Below are positions 36,402-48,430 of a DNA stretch of 64,000 nt, one piece after another. Each line of letters starts with the position of its first letter. Position 1 is the first letter of the stretch. The translations under genes and the position numbers were made by a program. Below the pieces are notes generated by a model. The model did no database searches. It was not told the DNA's origin and was given only the letters and a program-made list of their open reading frames with translations. The stretch lies in NCBI RefSeq assembly GCF_008831285.2, contig NC_045149.1:4517500-4581499 (forward strand), in the 5' to 3' direction. The DNA is from Nymphaea colorata. Lineage: Eukaryota > Streptophyta > Magnoliopsida > Nymphaeales > Nymphaeaceae.

Positions 36402-37690
36402 CTATGTCACACGGATACGGGTACAGGTACGCGGACACGGCAAGTTTCAAAATTTTAGGATACGCAGACACGGTGAATATTATATTCAAAAAATTTAAAA
36501 ATGATAATAAAAAAAACATAAAATTATCAAATTAATAATTCACTCTTACAAGGTCATAAATCATAAGAAAGGAAGTCTCAAACAAAACATTGTTTGTTCA
36601 TCATCATTATCTCAACGTAGCTGATCCAGAACCACAACTTGTAGGTTGAGACTGAGACACTGTTTTTCCTTTGCTCGCCAAACTACATTAAACATAATAA
36701 AAAGATGGAGAAAACATATAATGAACATAAAATTTATGAAATAAAACAATACAACAAACTGACAAAGTATAAACATGCAGTCACAAAACATGAAGCAGAA
36801 GGAAGGCTGAAAACTTGTTCAAGAATGGTAAATGATCGTACTAAACCTTCATAGATAAAAAAGCAGAAGCAGTTCATTCATGTCTAAAAGAATTTTCAAC
36901 TCATTCAATATCGTGTATCCGTCATGTAGCCAAAAATATATGCATTTCACAATATATATGCATACTATCATGTCATAAACTTCTAAAATTAACATTTTAT
37001 ATGTTAATGCCATCTAGATTGGATGCTATCATGCTAGAATCATTAATTTCTGAGCAACAGCCGAGTTCATCTATAATATCTAGCTGCGATCGACTATGTA
37101 GCTGAACCTGCTTATCTCACTTGATTGTTATTATCACGTATTCATCATTATCTAGCATCTTCAACAACAACGAAGGCAAAATCCCCAAATCGGCAAAAAC
37201 CCCAAATACCAAAATCAAACAAGAAAAATAAAATATCGCACATAGCATTGAAGAATAGGATCCTTAACCATTCTATCTTCAAACCAAAACATCCACAAAT
37301 CGGCAAGAAATACCCAATCTAAAAAATCCCCAAATCAAAGTTGAAACCCTAACTTCTAATATCAAACAGAATAGAAAAAACACTTACCTCTCTGTCGCCG
37401 GCTGCCGCCGGACACCACCGGATGTCGCCGTCGATCGCCGGAGGTCTTCGCCATCGCCCACCATTGCCGAACTGTGCTGCCGTGGAAGTCGTCGAGGGTA
37501 AAGGAAGGTCGACCGTCGAGAGTAAGGTGTAAAAAGAGAACAAGGTTTAAAAAGAAAATCGGGTCATGAAAGTGGTTTGGATCGGGTCTGACCTAGACCC
37601 GATCCAAAACGTATCCAGCCGTATCCACGTGTCAGGATCCGCGTGTCGACGCCGGTACTTGACCCAAACTGCCATATCCGTGTGACATAG
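36402..37690. mobile_element. Non-autonomous hAT-like element, 1.29 kb
   Basis: The ends are inverted repeats: left CTATGTCACACGGATACGGG; right on the other strand CTATGTCACACGGATATGGC. Perfect 8-bp target duplications ATCATCCC flank it at 36394-36401 and 37691-37698. Subterminal regions repeat GGATACGGGTACAGG / CGTATCC words. The interior is mostly AT-rich, with a GC-rich island at about 37385-37540 full of CCGCCGG words, perhaps a captured gene fragment. There is no transposase. Intact ends and duplications suggest a fairly recent insertion. Confidence 0.8.
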
Positions 37691-37698
37691 ATCATCCC

Positions 37699-39399
37699 AC
37701 AATCCCTTTTGTTTTTCAACAAGGTGGGCAGGTAGTGCAGGATCAAAATCCTAAGATTCTGGAAATCAATCATGGTATCATAGTAAGCAATAAATTATTT
37801 CAAATAAAATAGCAAGCGACCAACTAACCAGCATTGGTACAATACGCAAAACATTGCAGATCTAATCAAGATAAGAACTGTATTCAAGCTTTATGATTTA
37901 AATACAGCTAATTATTGTTGCAGAAACTACCCTACCTGCCGTTGTTCATACGGCTGCCATTACACATCATAAACTAATAGTTGTGTTATGGCTGCTGCAA
38001 TTATATACCTTCAAATAATAGCTGTTATTAAATAATATTACAGACTTTGTTTGGCCCAGACATCCTCCAGCAACCCTATTCCTTTCCCACAACTAAGTTA
38101 GTAGCAAACACATCACGCTGAACCAATAACACAACCACAACTTAACCATGACTATTTGTTTGTTAGTAAGAAGAACAAGGATGCAAGCTCAGCTATTGTT
38201 CCATGTATCAAACAACCCAAATTTAAATAATCAGGATTGGTTAATTTGGCAGCTCAAGCAAATCCAAATAACATTTGACTAGAATCTAGTTTAATAAGGT
38301 AACTTGTGAGCTCATACTATAAGATTTGCCTTTTTACTACAGATTTCCATTGGTTCTCAAAAATAAGGCTTCATGTGATTGCACATGGCATTGGTGCACC
38401 CACTGCAAAGTGATAATTGGCTAAGACTTCTTACCAAATTTTGTAAGAAGTGGATTGCAGCAAGGATTTCTCAAATTAAGCATAATCAACAATCAAACAT
38501 AAAAAGCAAGTGGATCAAAACACATGAAACACTGATCTATTGGATGCATGGATTTTAAGGGTCCGTTGATGGCCTTCAACAAGTTTTTCTGGAAATTTAT
38601 TCTAGAAAAGTTATTTCAGTCCAAAAAAAAGGATAATAAGTTACCTTGTCAAAAATCTTGATGAGTTTTGCTTCAGAAGTCAAGATCTTCTCATGTTCCA
38701 TCAACAGCTCAAAAATTTCCTTAGCTATATCATAATTAAATCGGTTTGACACAAAATTTAATTCTAGGTAGAGTGTTAGGTAGGAAAAGAAATTTGGGAC
38801 AAAGTTGTGAATAACAAAGGCCAAAGCAAAACCCTTATTTTGTATATTGGAAATCCAAAGAGCATAACTTCAAAAAATTTCAAAAGTGAACTACTTTTTG
38901 CATTTTCAATGGCTCTATCCAAAGATTTATCGGCACAACTTGGTCTGACTGTCCTCCACATTGAAGGTATCCTAATACACCTTCATCTCAACCAATAGAT
39001 TGGTTTAATCCTTTGTTAGAACGACTCATCATTATGGCTAAATGAGTTGGGGTTAGCAGTACTTGCAATGCACAACAATGATGTCATGAATAAAATTAAC
39101 TATATGGATAAAAAAATGACCATGTACCAAAGGACAGTTCCTGATAAGAACCCACCTCTAGAGTATCCTTTTTCACTTTTTTCAGTATTATTGACAACCA
39201 AAAAAATTTGAAAAATGTATGTTGGTTACAAGTCAAAGATTATGCACTCAAACATGTAATAAACTTTCACTCTGCTATTAAGAAAAAACAGCACTACGCT
39301 TATAAAATGTCAAAAATTTCAATGTCACCAACAAATAAAAGAAAAAATGATCTCCACTTTTTGCATCATTTCTTAAAAAAATATAAAGTCCTTTCACAA
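37699..39399. other. Intergenic or decayed transposon DNA
   Basis: No gene recognised. A short open stretch on the minus strand at about 38640-38730 (start AKEIFELLMEHEKILTSEAK) ends at a plausible donor (ACAAG|GTAAC), but I could not assign it to a family. Confidence 0.4.
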
Positions 39400-39479
39400 A
39401 TTGTCTCCTGCTCCGTTTGTTGTTTGACTAGCCAAAGCATATTCTCTGAGACAATTGAGTTGTTGTTTCAAACTAGTAA

Positions 39480-41345
39480 CTTCTTTTTGCAACAATGCAT
39501 TTTGTTCTTAAGTTGCACCAACTTTTCTTCTACAAACTCTGCCCATGTAGAAGATTCGACAGCTTCCGGCTTATAAGTAAATCGACTTTGTTGTGAATCA
39601 AATATGTCTCTTCCCATGACAGTTTCATAGACATCATTAGAGCTCGAGTTGTCTTCAAAATTTTGAGGGGAGCCAAGATTTTGCCCTTTTAAGTTTATCC
39701 TTCATATACAAACAATCACATATAATTATAAAAATGCATAACTAGAAAATGAAAAAAAATCTATATGTAATGAAAAATTACATATAATCAAATCTGTAGA
39801 GTGTTAATTTATTGAATTTTTATCTTTTTTTCAAGTGTGTCTCAATAAAGACATCCATGCGGGTAGGCTCATCTCCATTATGGGTGTCTTTCTAAAGTAT
39901 CCCTATAAAACATAAGTACCAATAACATATTTTCAAACAAAAAACAAAAAACATGATTATAACTGAAATCTAAATATCATACCCAGTCGTCTCAAATTAT
40001 GGCCATGCTTTTAGATCATGATGTGTGTGGACAATTTAACTTGGCCCTATTTTTCATGTTTTTCTTTGATTTTGCCTGCAATTTAGTAACTATCTCATGA
40101 ACTACTTTTTAAGAAATGAAACGTAGAATGAGATTAATTATAGCTACCTACCACTTTGGTGGCAATCTTTCCATTGTTCAGGATCTATTCTTTCCTAATC
40201 CATTTCGTCAGTGATCACATGATATTCATCTTTGCCAAATGGATCAAATATTTTTTCGTTAGTTTTGCATTTGTATCCTCTCCAACTTTCATTCAACTTA
40301 ATCATGACCCACGACTCCATGCTTTTGTGTAAATCAAATTTTGCCTACAAGTTAAATCATGTGTTATGTTACACCACATACAAGCATTTAGATCAATTTT
40401 TAAGAATTGCATACGTTTACTTGTGCCCACATATTATCCTTGTAAGTCTTAGGCATATCTTTCCAAGTATCATAGTTGATTGAAGCCAATTGCCCATTGC
40501 GTGCCAAGATCCCCAAGAAGTTAGACAATGTTGATGCATTGCCTTTAATTTCTTATCCAACTTCATTGCATATTATTTTTATTTTCTTGCCATCATTCAT
40601 TTAGCTACCTTTAAGCATTTACTTCTGCCTCGTCCAATACACTTTGTATGATTAATATCTGTCACAAACATCAAATACGACATATGAGAATGAATTTTAA
40701 AATAGAGAAAGATACAACTTAAGTAATAGTCTTACTACTACAAGCATTTGAAGTTTCAATGTCTTCATGGTCCTCTTTTGGATTAGTTGTTAATTTTTCA
40801 AGGCTTGTCATCATGATGAGTACCTATCATATGTTATGATAAAAAGGCATAGAGAAATAACACAAATGCTAAACATGCATTAATAATCAAAGAAGTGTCA
40901 TAACATAAGAACATATGTTTTCACAACTTAATAATTAAGAATGTGTCAAAGTCAAACACAAAATGAATCGTTGCTGAAGGCAAGTTGATCCTAACACATT
41001 ACAACTAACCAACATATCAAGGAATATAAATATGTAAAAAGTCTTTGATGGCTTGGCTGGGTTCTTCTCTTTGGACATAAGAACTCTCTTCATGGGTCAT
41101 CCTCCATTTTTTTTGTGGTCCATAAACTTCATCATCATCCTCTTAATCAGGAACAATCAGTATTAAATGATCATCCTCTTTGTTAGCATCCTGAACAATG
41201 TCTGATGTTAGATTATATTGCTCTTCAAATTTAGGAATGATATCTGGAAAACGAGTATTTTCTTCTTCCTTGGTGTCGGGAAAAATTTCTTCTACTGGTA
41301 GATTCACAGGACATAGATTTGCATCTGCTATTTTTCTAGACATAC
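39480..41345 (-). pseudogene. CACTA second protein (Ptta/En-Spm, TNPA-like) remnant
   Basis: Minus-strand pieces include an acidic N-terminal part (41143-41343), a middle region with ESWVMIKLNESWRGYKCK and FDPFGKDEYHVITDE (about 40200-40330), and a C-terminal part with SNDVYETVMGRDIFDSQQSR, TYKPEAVESSTWAEFVEEKL and LVQLKNKM, typical of the coiled-coil tail of these proteins. Stops and shifts abound. Confidence 0.6.
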
Positions 41346-41549
41346 CAATATCTAATGAAATGAATAGGCAAAACGAGTGTTCTAAAGTTGAGTAAAAAAT
41401 AACACACTTAAAAGATTTAATAGAATGAAGTAATAAGAATCAATATAACATCTTATCAAATTGTAGATGAATGCTCTAAAGAAAAATAGTTAGCATCATG
41501 ACCATCCTCATCAAACAATTGAGCCTCATGATTCCCTTACTTATGCAAA

Positions 41550-43930
41550 TTAATGTCAACCCCTCCATGTCAGTTCGAACCCAATCATGGTTAAACCTTT
41601 GCTCAATAATTCAACTGAAGAATTGAACTCGTCTTCAATATTTGTGTCAGAATTATATGACATATCATATAAGTCCCTAGGAACCATATCTAAAACAATT
41701 TGCCATTCATGGTTGATTGGATCTTGAATATAGAATACTTGGTTGGCTTGATGAGCTAATATGAATGGTTCATTCTCCATGCACGTGTATTTAGAATTCA
41801 TCATCATAAATCCTAATTCATCTTTTCTTATACCACAAATGGGTAGTCCGAGCACATCAAACCACCTACATTTGAAAAGTACAAACCTGATTTGTTGAAA
41901 ATACTTCAACTCAATAATGTCTTCAAGAACGCCTTAATATAACGTCCTATACAAAAAGACTTTTATCTCACCCTATTTGAATAATTATATGTCCATTCAT
42001 GAACTTTGGCTCCACTATTTTGTATTTTTCTTTTATTTTCTTTTAATTTCTTTTTGCGTGGAGTCTAAACCCATTAACAAGATATCCCTTATACCTTGTT
42101 GCCATCATCAATGGTCCCTAAGATAGCCATCTAATTTCTTTTGAAACTTCTTTTCCAATTATTCTATCATTGTAAACCTAAAGAAACACAAAATACATTC
42201 TCACTAAATTAAACCTTATGCATCAAATATGTATATGATATAATAACAATAAAAATAAAAGTGATGTACATGTTCCCTAAACCATCTTGAAAATTCTTCT
42301 TTATGTGCTATCTCTGTATTATGTTTTCTTTTGTGTTGTCTTGAAATCATTGCTCGATGTTGTATGCAATGGAAAGATTTCATGAAATTGTTAGAATTGA
42401 ACTAATAAAATATATTCATAAAAGGTTAGATTTATAACTTACTCAATATATGGTGACAAATTAAAGGATATACTTTTTTTCTTTCAGTTGATTGTCAATC
42501 TTGACCGTTGAGCTTAAATATTCTTCTTCCCAAGCATATTACTGTAATATCATACCTCCTAATAAATGTCACTACCAGAAACAGTCATTAATGCACCTTG
42601 AAGCTCTACATTTCCGTTAAATGCACATCTCGTATATCAGAACACATGATCACTTGACAAAAATTGGTGATGACCCATATGACAAATTTTTTTACTATTC
42701 TTCAATTAAATAGAGTTCATGTCAGATTGACAATGCAACAATGCTAGTTTACCCTTAGTTCTCTACCCTGATAAATTAGCATAAGCAGGAAAATCATTGA
42801 TCGTCCATAGTGATGCAACATGCATTTTGAATGTTTCCTTTTTCGATGCATCATATGTATTTATTCCATCTCATAAATCTTGCAATTCATCAATGAGTTG
42901 TTGCATATCTATATCATTTCTAGGACTTAAAAGACCATAAATAAACAAGCTCATTACCATCCATGGAGGTAAATTGTATGGAATAACTACTACTTGTCAT
43001 GTGCTGTGACTTACACTCAATGTTCTGAATGGATTGAAACCATTGGCTGCTCAACCAAGCCTTACGAGGGTTAGACACAAAAGAAATGTCATTCTCATCA
43101 AATGACTTCCAGTCCCTAGAATCTATTAGATGTCGTAAAATACCATATTTGACATAACATTCATGATGCATAACATGTAAGAAGTTGTTTTAGATGACAT
43201 GAATAGCTTTTGAGGCCTTGGAATTAATGAAAAGTGTCACATTACTTTCGCATGAATTTTGCTAGTTTCACCCACCATGTCTTTGTTGTCATATTCCTTT
43301 TCACCTTCAAAATCTTCAATCTTGAAGCACCACATACTTTGCGAACATCTTCTTTTCAATATAACATGTAATCGTTGGAACAAACATGGATTTTAATGTA
43401 TGTAAAACCTAAATCACCAATGATCTTTTGCATTTCATAATGAGGTGGTGGTAACAAATTTTTATCTAGTAAAAGTTCTTTTAGAAACTCCAACAACAGA
43501 TTAAAACTTTTATTACTCCATCCACTTAAACACTTTATTTGATAAAGTCAAACAAGAGATGATAACTTTGAAAATTTGCATCTTGGATACAATTCTTGTT
43601 GAACATCTTTTAAAAGTCTAAACAATGTATCTGCTCCTTTAGTGGGTTCATTAAATGTTTCACTGATGTCATCATCATTGATGAATTCTGTTGTAGATCT
43701 TGTGAACATATCTGCTATCAATCTTGCATATCGACATCATTTTGATGTTGTGATGAATTTGTTCTTAGGGAAGTTTCTCTTGACATACACTCTCCATGAA
43801 AAATCCAATAGGTGTAATTTTTATAGAAACCATGACAAATCATGTCAACTATGGCATCCTCTATGTTCTTGAATGAACAATTATCACACTTCACACAAGG
43901 ACATCTAATCTTGCTATTTACCATAACATT
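41550..43930 (-). pseudogene. CACTA TNP2 transposase remnant
   Basis: From high to low coordinates: CPCVKCDNCSFKNIEDAIVD and YWIFHGE (43730-43910, Transpos_assoc domain); FNLLLEFLKELLLDKNLLPP and LGFTYIKIHVCSNDYMLYW (about 43350-43540, TNP2); LIDSRDWKSFDENDISFVSN and MTSSSYSIQF (42940-43130, TNP2); then GYLVNGFRLHAK and the DUF4216-like VLFKCRWFDVLGLP and PFILAHQANQVFYIQDP (41640-42110). Frames shift repeatedly, and the region 42160-42900 is largely unreadable. In intact elements this protein binds and cuts the termini. Confidence 0.8.
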
Positions 43931-44200
43931 ATTTTTTTACAGCAAATTGCACAAAATTATGAAGTCCAAAAATATATTCTTCACTGGTCCTATTTGTAAC
44001 ATAGAAAATAAACATAAATGTATTTACTAAATAAAAATAAGAACATAAAATTTCAATAACTGGCCTTCCAAAGTACCTATTTTTATGAGATACTTCAAGT
44101 GGCATAGAAAATGAAAAGCTAGGCACCCTTGGAATGCCATTGAAAACCATCTTCGCGCCCTTTAATTTTTTCCCCTCCACCCCATTTCATCATGTTGTCG

Positions 44201-45078
44201 AATGATGATCAATCCACTCTGCTGCTAGAGGTATCCACTCTTCCAGCAAGTTTTCATCTCTGATTAATCACTGTGGACACCAAGCTGATCATCGTGGATG
44301 CCCAGCCTTGACTCTATCTTTATTGACAGTAAGTTCAAGTCCCTCTTCATCCTTCTTCTTGTTCTTCCGATGCTTTTTTGGACAAGAAAACCATCATTCT
44401 TCCTCTAAATTTGTGTTTCCCCTTTTCTAGAGTTCACTTTTGCAGAAAAGGCATAAGTCCCAGCCCATTCTAGCATGATTCCTCTTCTTCAGTAGAAGCT
44501 TTATCTGCTACCACATTGGTCTGCCCATATCTCGACCAAATCGTTAGTCCATTTCCAGTTTGTTCAATTTGTTGATTCACCACAGGTATCATCATCATCA
44601 TCATCTTCTTCTTCTTCTTCTTCTTCTTCCTCGTCCTCCTCTCATATTCTCCTTTCCTTCTCTGCTTCATCTTTTTCCTAGTTTCCCCTCTCTTCCATTG
44701 CAATCTATATATCAATGCACCATATAGAGGGATGCCATTGACACAACTGAGTTTGTCAATGTGGAACAGGCTCTAGTTTGTTCCACAATCCATTAGTGGT
44801 CGGCTGCTTGTAATTTCCAACTACAAGGAATGGAAAAGGAGGTTAAGCCATTAGATGCATGATAGGTTTAAGTTTTAATTGGTACATTAGTTCTATATAT
44901 GTCTAACATTTCACATGTTGTATATGTGTTTCTGATAAGCTATGTTATTGGGCTTGTAGAGTGGCTTTTTTTTCTTAGTATTGGATTTTGAGGTTTTATT
45001 TGATTCTCATGTCATTATATATTCCTATTGATGTAAAATGGTGAAGGGTAAAATGATTATTTGGACTTTTGAATAATA
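44201..45078. other. Non-coding DNA with trinucleotide repeats
   Basis: No gene is seen. A (TCA)n(TTC)n tract at 44588-44630 explains the poly-Met/poly-Lys open frame on the minus strand. Confidence 0.6.
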
Positions 45079-45410
45079 CTTGTGTGTGCCGAAGCTCGAA
45101 AATCTTACATAAATTTGAGTGTTTGTGAAATACTAGTAAAATTCATGCAGCAAAATTTATACGTTCGTATGCTTGTGCAGAAATCTCACAAATGTGTGCT
45201 TCTAAAATGCTTGTGTGTGCCAAAGTGTGGAAATCTCTTTTAAATGTTAGTGTTTGTGAAATATTTGTAAAATTTATACAACAAAATGCATATAATTGTA
45301 TGCATGTATGGAAATCTCACATAAATGTGAGTGCATGTGAATTGTTGTGTGGACCAAAGCAAGAAATCTATCATAAATGTGAGTGCTTGTGAAATTTGAT
45401 AAAATATATT
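45079..45410. repeat. About 131-bp tandem repeat, 2.5 copies
   Basis: CTTGTGTGTGCCGAAGCTCG at 45079 recurs as CTTGTGTGTGCCAAAGTGTG at 45210 and, more diverged, near 45344. Between them lie parallel words (GTGTTTGTGAAATA, AAAATTTATACAACAAAATG). It shares its core with the field at 46440-47880. Confidence 0.7.
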
Positions 45411-46439
45411 TTCTTGTGTTTCTTGTATCTTCTAAGGACATGCATAATTTTGTTCATTGTATGACAACAACTTTTCATGCCAATATTATAAAATTCATCT
45501 AAAATAATTGTTTTTTCATTTTCAATAAGCTGAGAAGGTTGCACTCTATGTCTTAGGGTTTCTTAGTGCAATATTTGCCACTGTCCTGACTCCCTTTGTA
45601 ATTATAGGAAACCTACATTTTTATTTATCAAAGATTCTTGACTTGAGCGACTTTGGCTCTTTAGGTAGGCATTTTACTTGTTTTGAGATTCTTCTTGAAT
45701 TCATGCATTTTTTTTGTTCTTTTCATTCTTGTTCTTACTTTTGTGGTATTTGGCCTACACTTGTAAGGAAATAGCTCACCACCTCACAAGCTACTATGAG
45801 GCTCCATTGCTTTGATGGTCAGATAGCTTTGTCATGTACAATGTCATGTCTATCGGACTTTCTGCTGAACCGTTGTAACGAGTTTTGAAACGGTAGCTCT
45901 CTAACCAGCTAGCCTTAGGGTATTAGGTTCAGAACACCCCTCAGGCTTACTCGCTCGAGCTCATAAGGATTTAGAAGACAACTAGATAAATGTTTATAGA
46001 TCACATAACTTTTCATGATAAAGGCAAATCAACTTTACACCTACCTAATAATTTCAAGTGCAGATTCAATGAAACGACTACATTGCTCCAAACCCATCTC
46101 TTAATGCTCACCTTATTTTTATTTTGTTTGTTTGCCTAGGTCAACCAAATTTCTTGTTCTCTGACTAATTCTTGATATGCTCTTGGTTTGACGAAGGGGT
46201 CAATGTCAGTGACACTTCCTAAACTTTGATGTCATCTGCTTCCCTTAGCTCCCTTTATGGCTTATAACATGGTCCTCTCAAAATTTTTATAACATGGTCC
46301 TCTCAAAATTTTTATCTTTTCACGATCATTAAATTATTGGCTGAAATTTTCTTAGTTTTCTTAGAGAAACTGAAATCAATAAGTGATTGCTAGATACAAT
46401 ATGATAACTTGTAAAGGCTGTTTATTAAACCTGAAATAC

Positions 46440-47880
46440 TTGTGTCAAAATATGCACCTAACTGCGAAAATGTGCATCAAAGTGTGGAAATATGTGTTGA
46501 GGTGCTTGTACATGTGTGCATTGAAGCGCATAATGTTACGCAATAGTACACTTAATTACATGTGCCAAAGCATCAAATCTTATGCCAAGACACATTTATT
46601 TATATGCACCGAAGCACAAAAACTTATACTGGAATGCAAACTTTACAAACTTATGCAGATTAATGCATTTGCTTGGTTGCGCTGAACCATGAAATCTTAT
46701 GTCAAGGCAAATCTATTTGGGGGTGCAAAAACACAAAATCTTATACCAAAACTCGTTCACTTGTGTGCACCAAAGCACAAAATCAGACACCAAAATATGG
46801 GACTTGTGTGCACTGACAAACAAAAATTATGCACTGGCACATTTACTTGGGGGTGCCAAAAAATAAAAATTATCCATCGGTACATTTACTTGGGGGCCCC
46901 AAAGTGCAAAACCTTATGACGAGGCATGTGTACTTGGGGGCACCGAAGCGCAAAAGCTTATACCATAACATGGGAGTTTGAAAATTTGTGTAAACTGGTA
47001 CATCGGTACATTTACTTGGGGGCCCCAAAGTGCAAAACCTTATGTCGAGGCATGTGTACTTGGGGGCACCGAAGCGCAAAGGCTTATACCATAACATGGG
47101 AGTTTGAAAATTTGTGTAAACTGGTACTTTTGCTTGAATGCACTAAAGCACAAAATCTTATGTCAAGGTACATTTACTTGAGGGGATCAAAGTGCAAAAT
47201 CTTATGCAAGCTCATGTTCTTGTAAACCTTGTGTGTGACAAAACATGAAAAATAGTATGCCAAAGCCCAAAAACATATTGTGCTGAAGCACAAAATCATT
47301 TTGGGACTTCTAAAATTTGGGTGCACCGAAGTGTAAAATCACATGCAAGAGCACGAAGCTTTGGAAATTTTGAAATATGAATGCCCCAAAGTATGAAATT
47401 GGAAACTTGTTTGCCCTAGTGTGTACTTGAGAAATATATATGCACCTATGTACAAACTTGAAAATTTGGATGTGTTTAAAAAACTTCTACATTGATGTGC
47501 AAAATTTGATCAACTTGTATAAACCGAGTGTAGAATTTCAAAAGCTTGCATGCACTAAAGCATAGAAATGGTGTGCTGAAGCCAAAATGACTTGTGAAAT
47601 TTATTCTCACCGAAGTGTGAAACCATGTGCAAAAGCACAAAACTTGTATCAAATTAAGAAACTTGTGTGATCTTGAAAAACTTATATATGATTAGAAAAA
47701 TTATGAATTTGAGAAACTAGTATGCACCAAAGTGGGAAATTGAAAAACTTATTTGCACCAAGGTGCAAAATTTTAGAAAACCTAAGTACACCACAGTGCA
47801 AAATTTGAAAAACAAGTGTGCACCGAGGTGCTAAATTGGAAAAACCAATTAATGTGAGATTAGAGAGCATGGGTGCATTT
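46440..47880. repeat. Irregular minisatellite field, core GCACCAAAGYRCAAAATC
   Basis: The core, often followed by TTATG and preceded by ACTTGGGGG or ACTTGTGT, recurs more than 20 times by eye at variable spacing of about 30-60 bp (for example near 46608, 46768, 46896, 46938, 47138, 47184, 47319, 47720, 47757 and 47820). Copies are all in the same orientation and diverged. The open frames over it are products of the repeat. Confidence 0.75.
46875..47126. repeat. 126-bp tandem duplication (two copies)
   Basis: 46875-47000 and 47001-47126 are head-to-tail copies differing at about two internal positions (GACGAGG/GTCGAGG, AAAAGC/AAAGGC), plus small edge differences. This is a recent duplication inside the older minisatellite field. 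Confidence 0.9.
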
Positions 47881-47929
47881 AAGTGCAATATCACAATCTA
47901 AAACACGTGTGCAAAGTCATGATCTTTTA

Positions 47930-48430
47930 TTCACGATTGGATCTTTTAAGATCCAAATTCTGGAAGGATAGATCCAAATTTGATGATTACTGGGTTTAAA
48001 ATCTTGTATATGGGTTTGATTTTGTGAGAATTGGTTCCAGGTTCAAGATCAAATGCACATTTGCTTTGAAATTTGATCCAAGGTCCCAATATCTAAAATT
48101 AAGGTTCAATATCTGAAATCAAAGAACCCAAATCTGGGTCTGAAATCTGAAATCTATAATCAAATATCCATGATCTAAGATTTATGATTCGAGACTCGTA
48201 TGTAAATTCAAATTCAAAATCCGAAGTCTGCAATCCAAGATCCAAAATGCAAGAACCATAATCCGATATCATGATTTGAGATCCATAATATGAGATCTAA
48301 AAATCCAATAATTGAGATCCAAAGCCCATACACTTGAATTGGGTTTAATATCAAGGTTTAGACTAGTTATAAGGTTCATGATTTGAATCGAATGTCTTGA
48401 ATTGAGATACAAGATCCAAATACGCTAAGG
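47930..48430. repeat. GATCC/AATCC-rich low-complexity patch
   Basis: Words such as AAGATCCAAATT, AATCCAAGATCCAAAATGC and TTGAGATCCATAAT recur without a strict period. The vocabulary is the same as at 16800-17250. Confidence 0.5.

Larger units (their letters stand above)
39400..44200 (-). mobile_element. Decayed CACTA (En/Spm) transposon
   Basis: On the minus strand the order is transposase-associated domain, TNP2 transposase, DUF4216, then a TNPA/Ptta-like second protein, which is the CACTA layout. All frames are broken. Termini were not fixed: candidate CACTA ends at 33556 and 35011 lie on the 3' side, and none is certain on the 5' side. Confidence 0.75.

Noticed and set aside
38597-38824. 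Open frame on the minus strand (AKEIFELLMEHEKIL...) with a donor-like end
   Set aside because: It looks exon-like but I could not match it to any family, and no partner exon was seen.
42570-42580. CACTACCAGAA, a CACTA-like terminus inside the TNP2 remnant
   Set aside because: No partner end, no subterminal repeats and no target duplication nearby; an 11-bp match can occur by chance.
44470-44715. Open frame with poly-Lys and poly-Met
   Set aside because: It is a translation of a trinucleotide repeat tract, not a gene.
46383-47225. Several overlapping open frames on both strands
   Set aside because: They are by-products of the minisatellite repeat, whose unit happens to lack stops in several frames.
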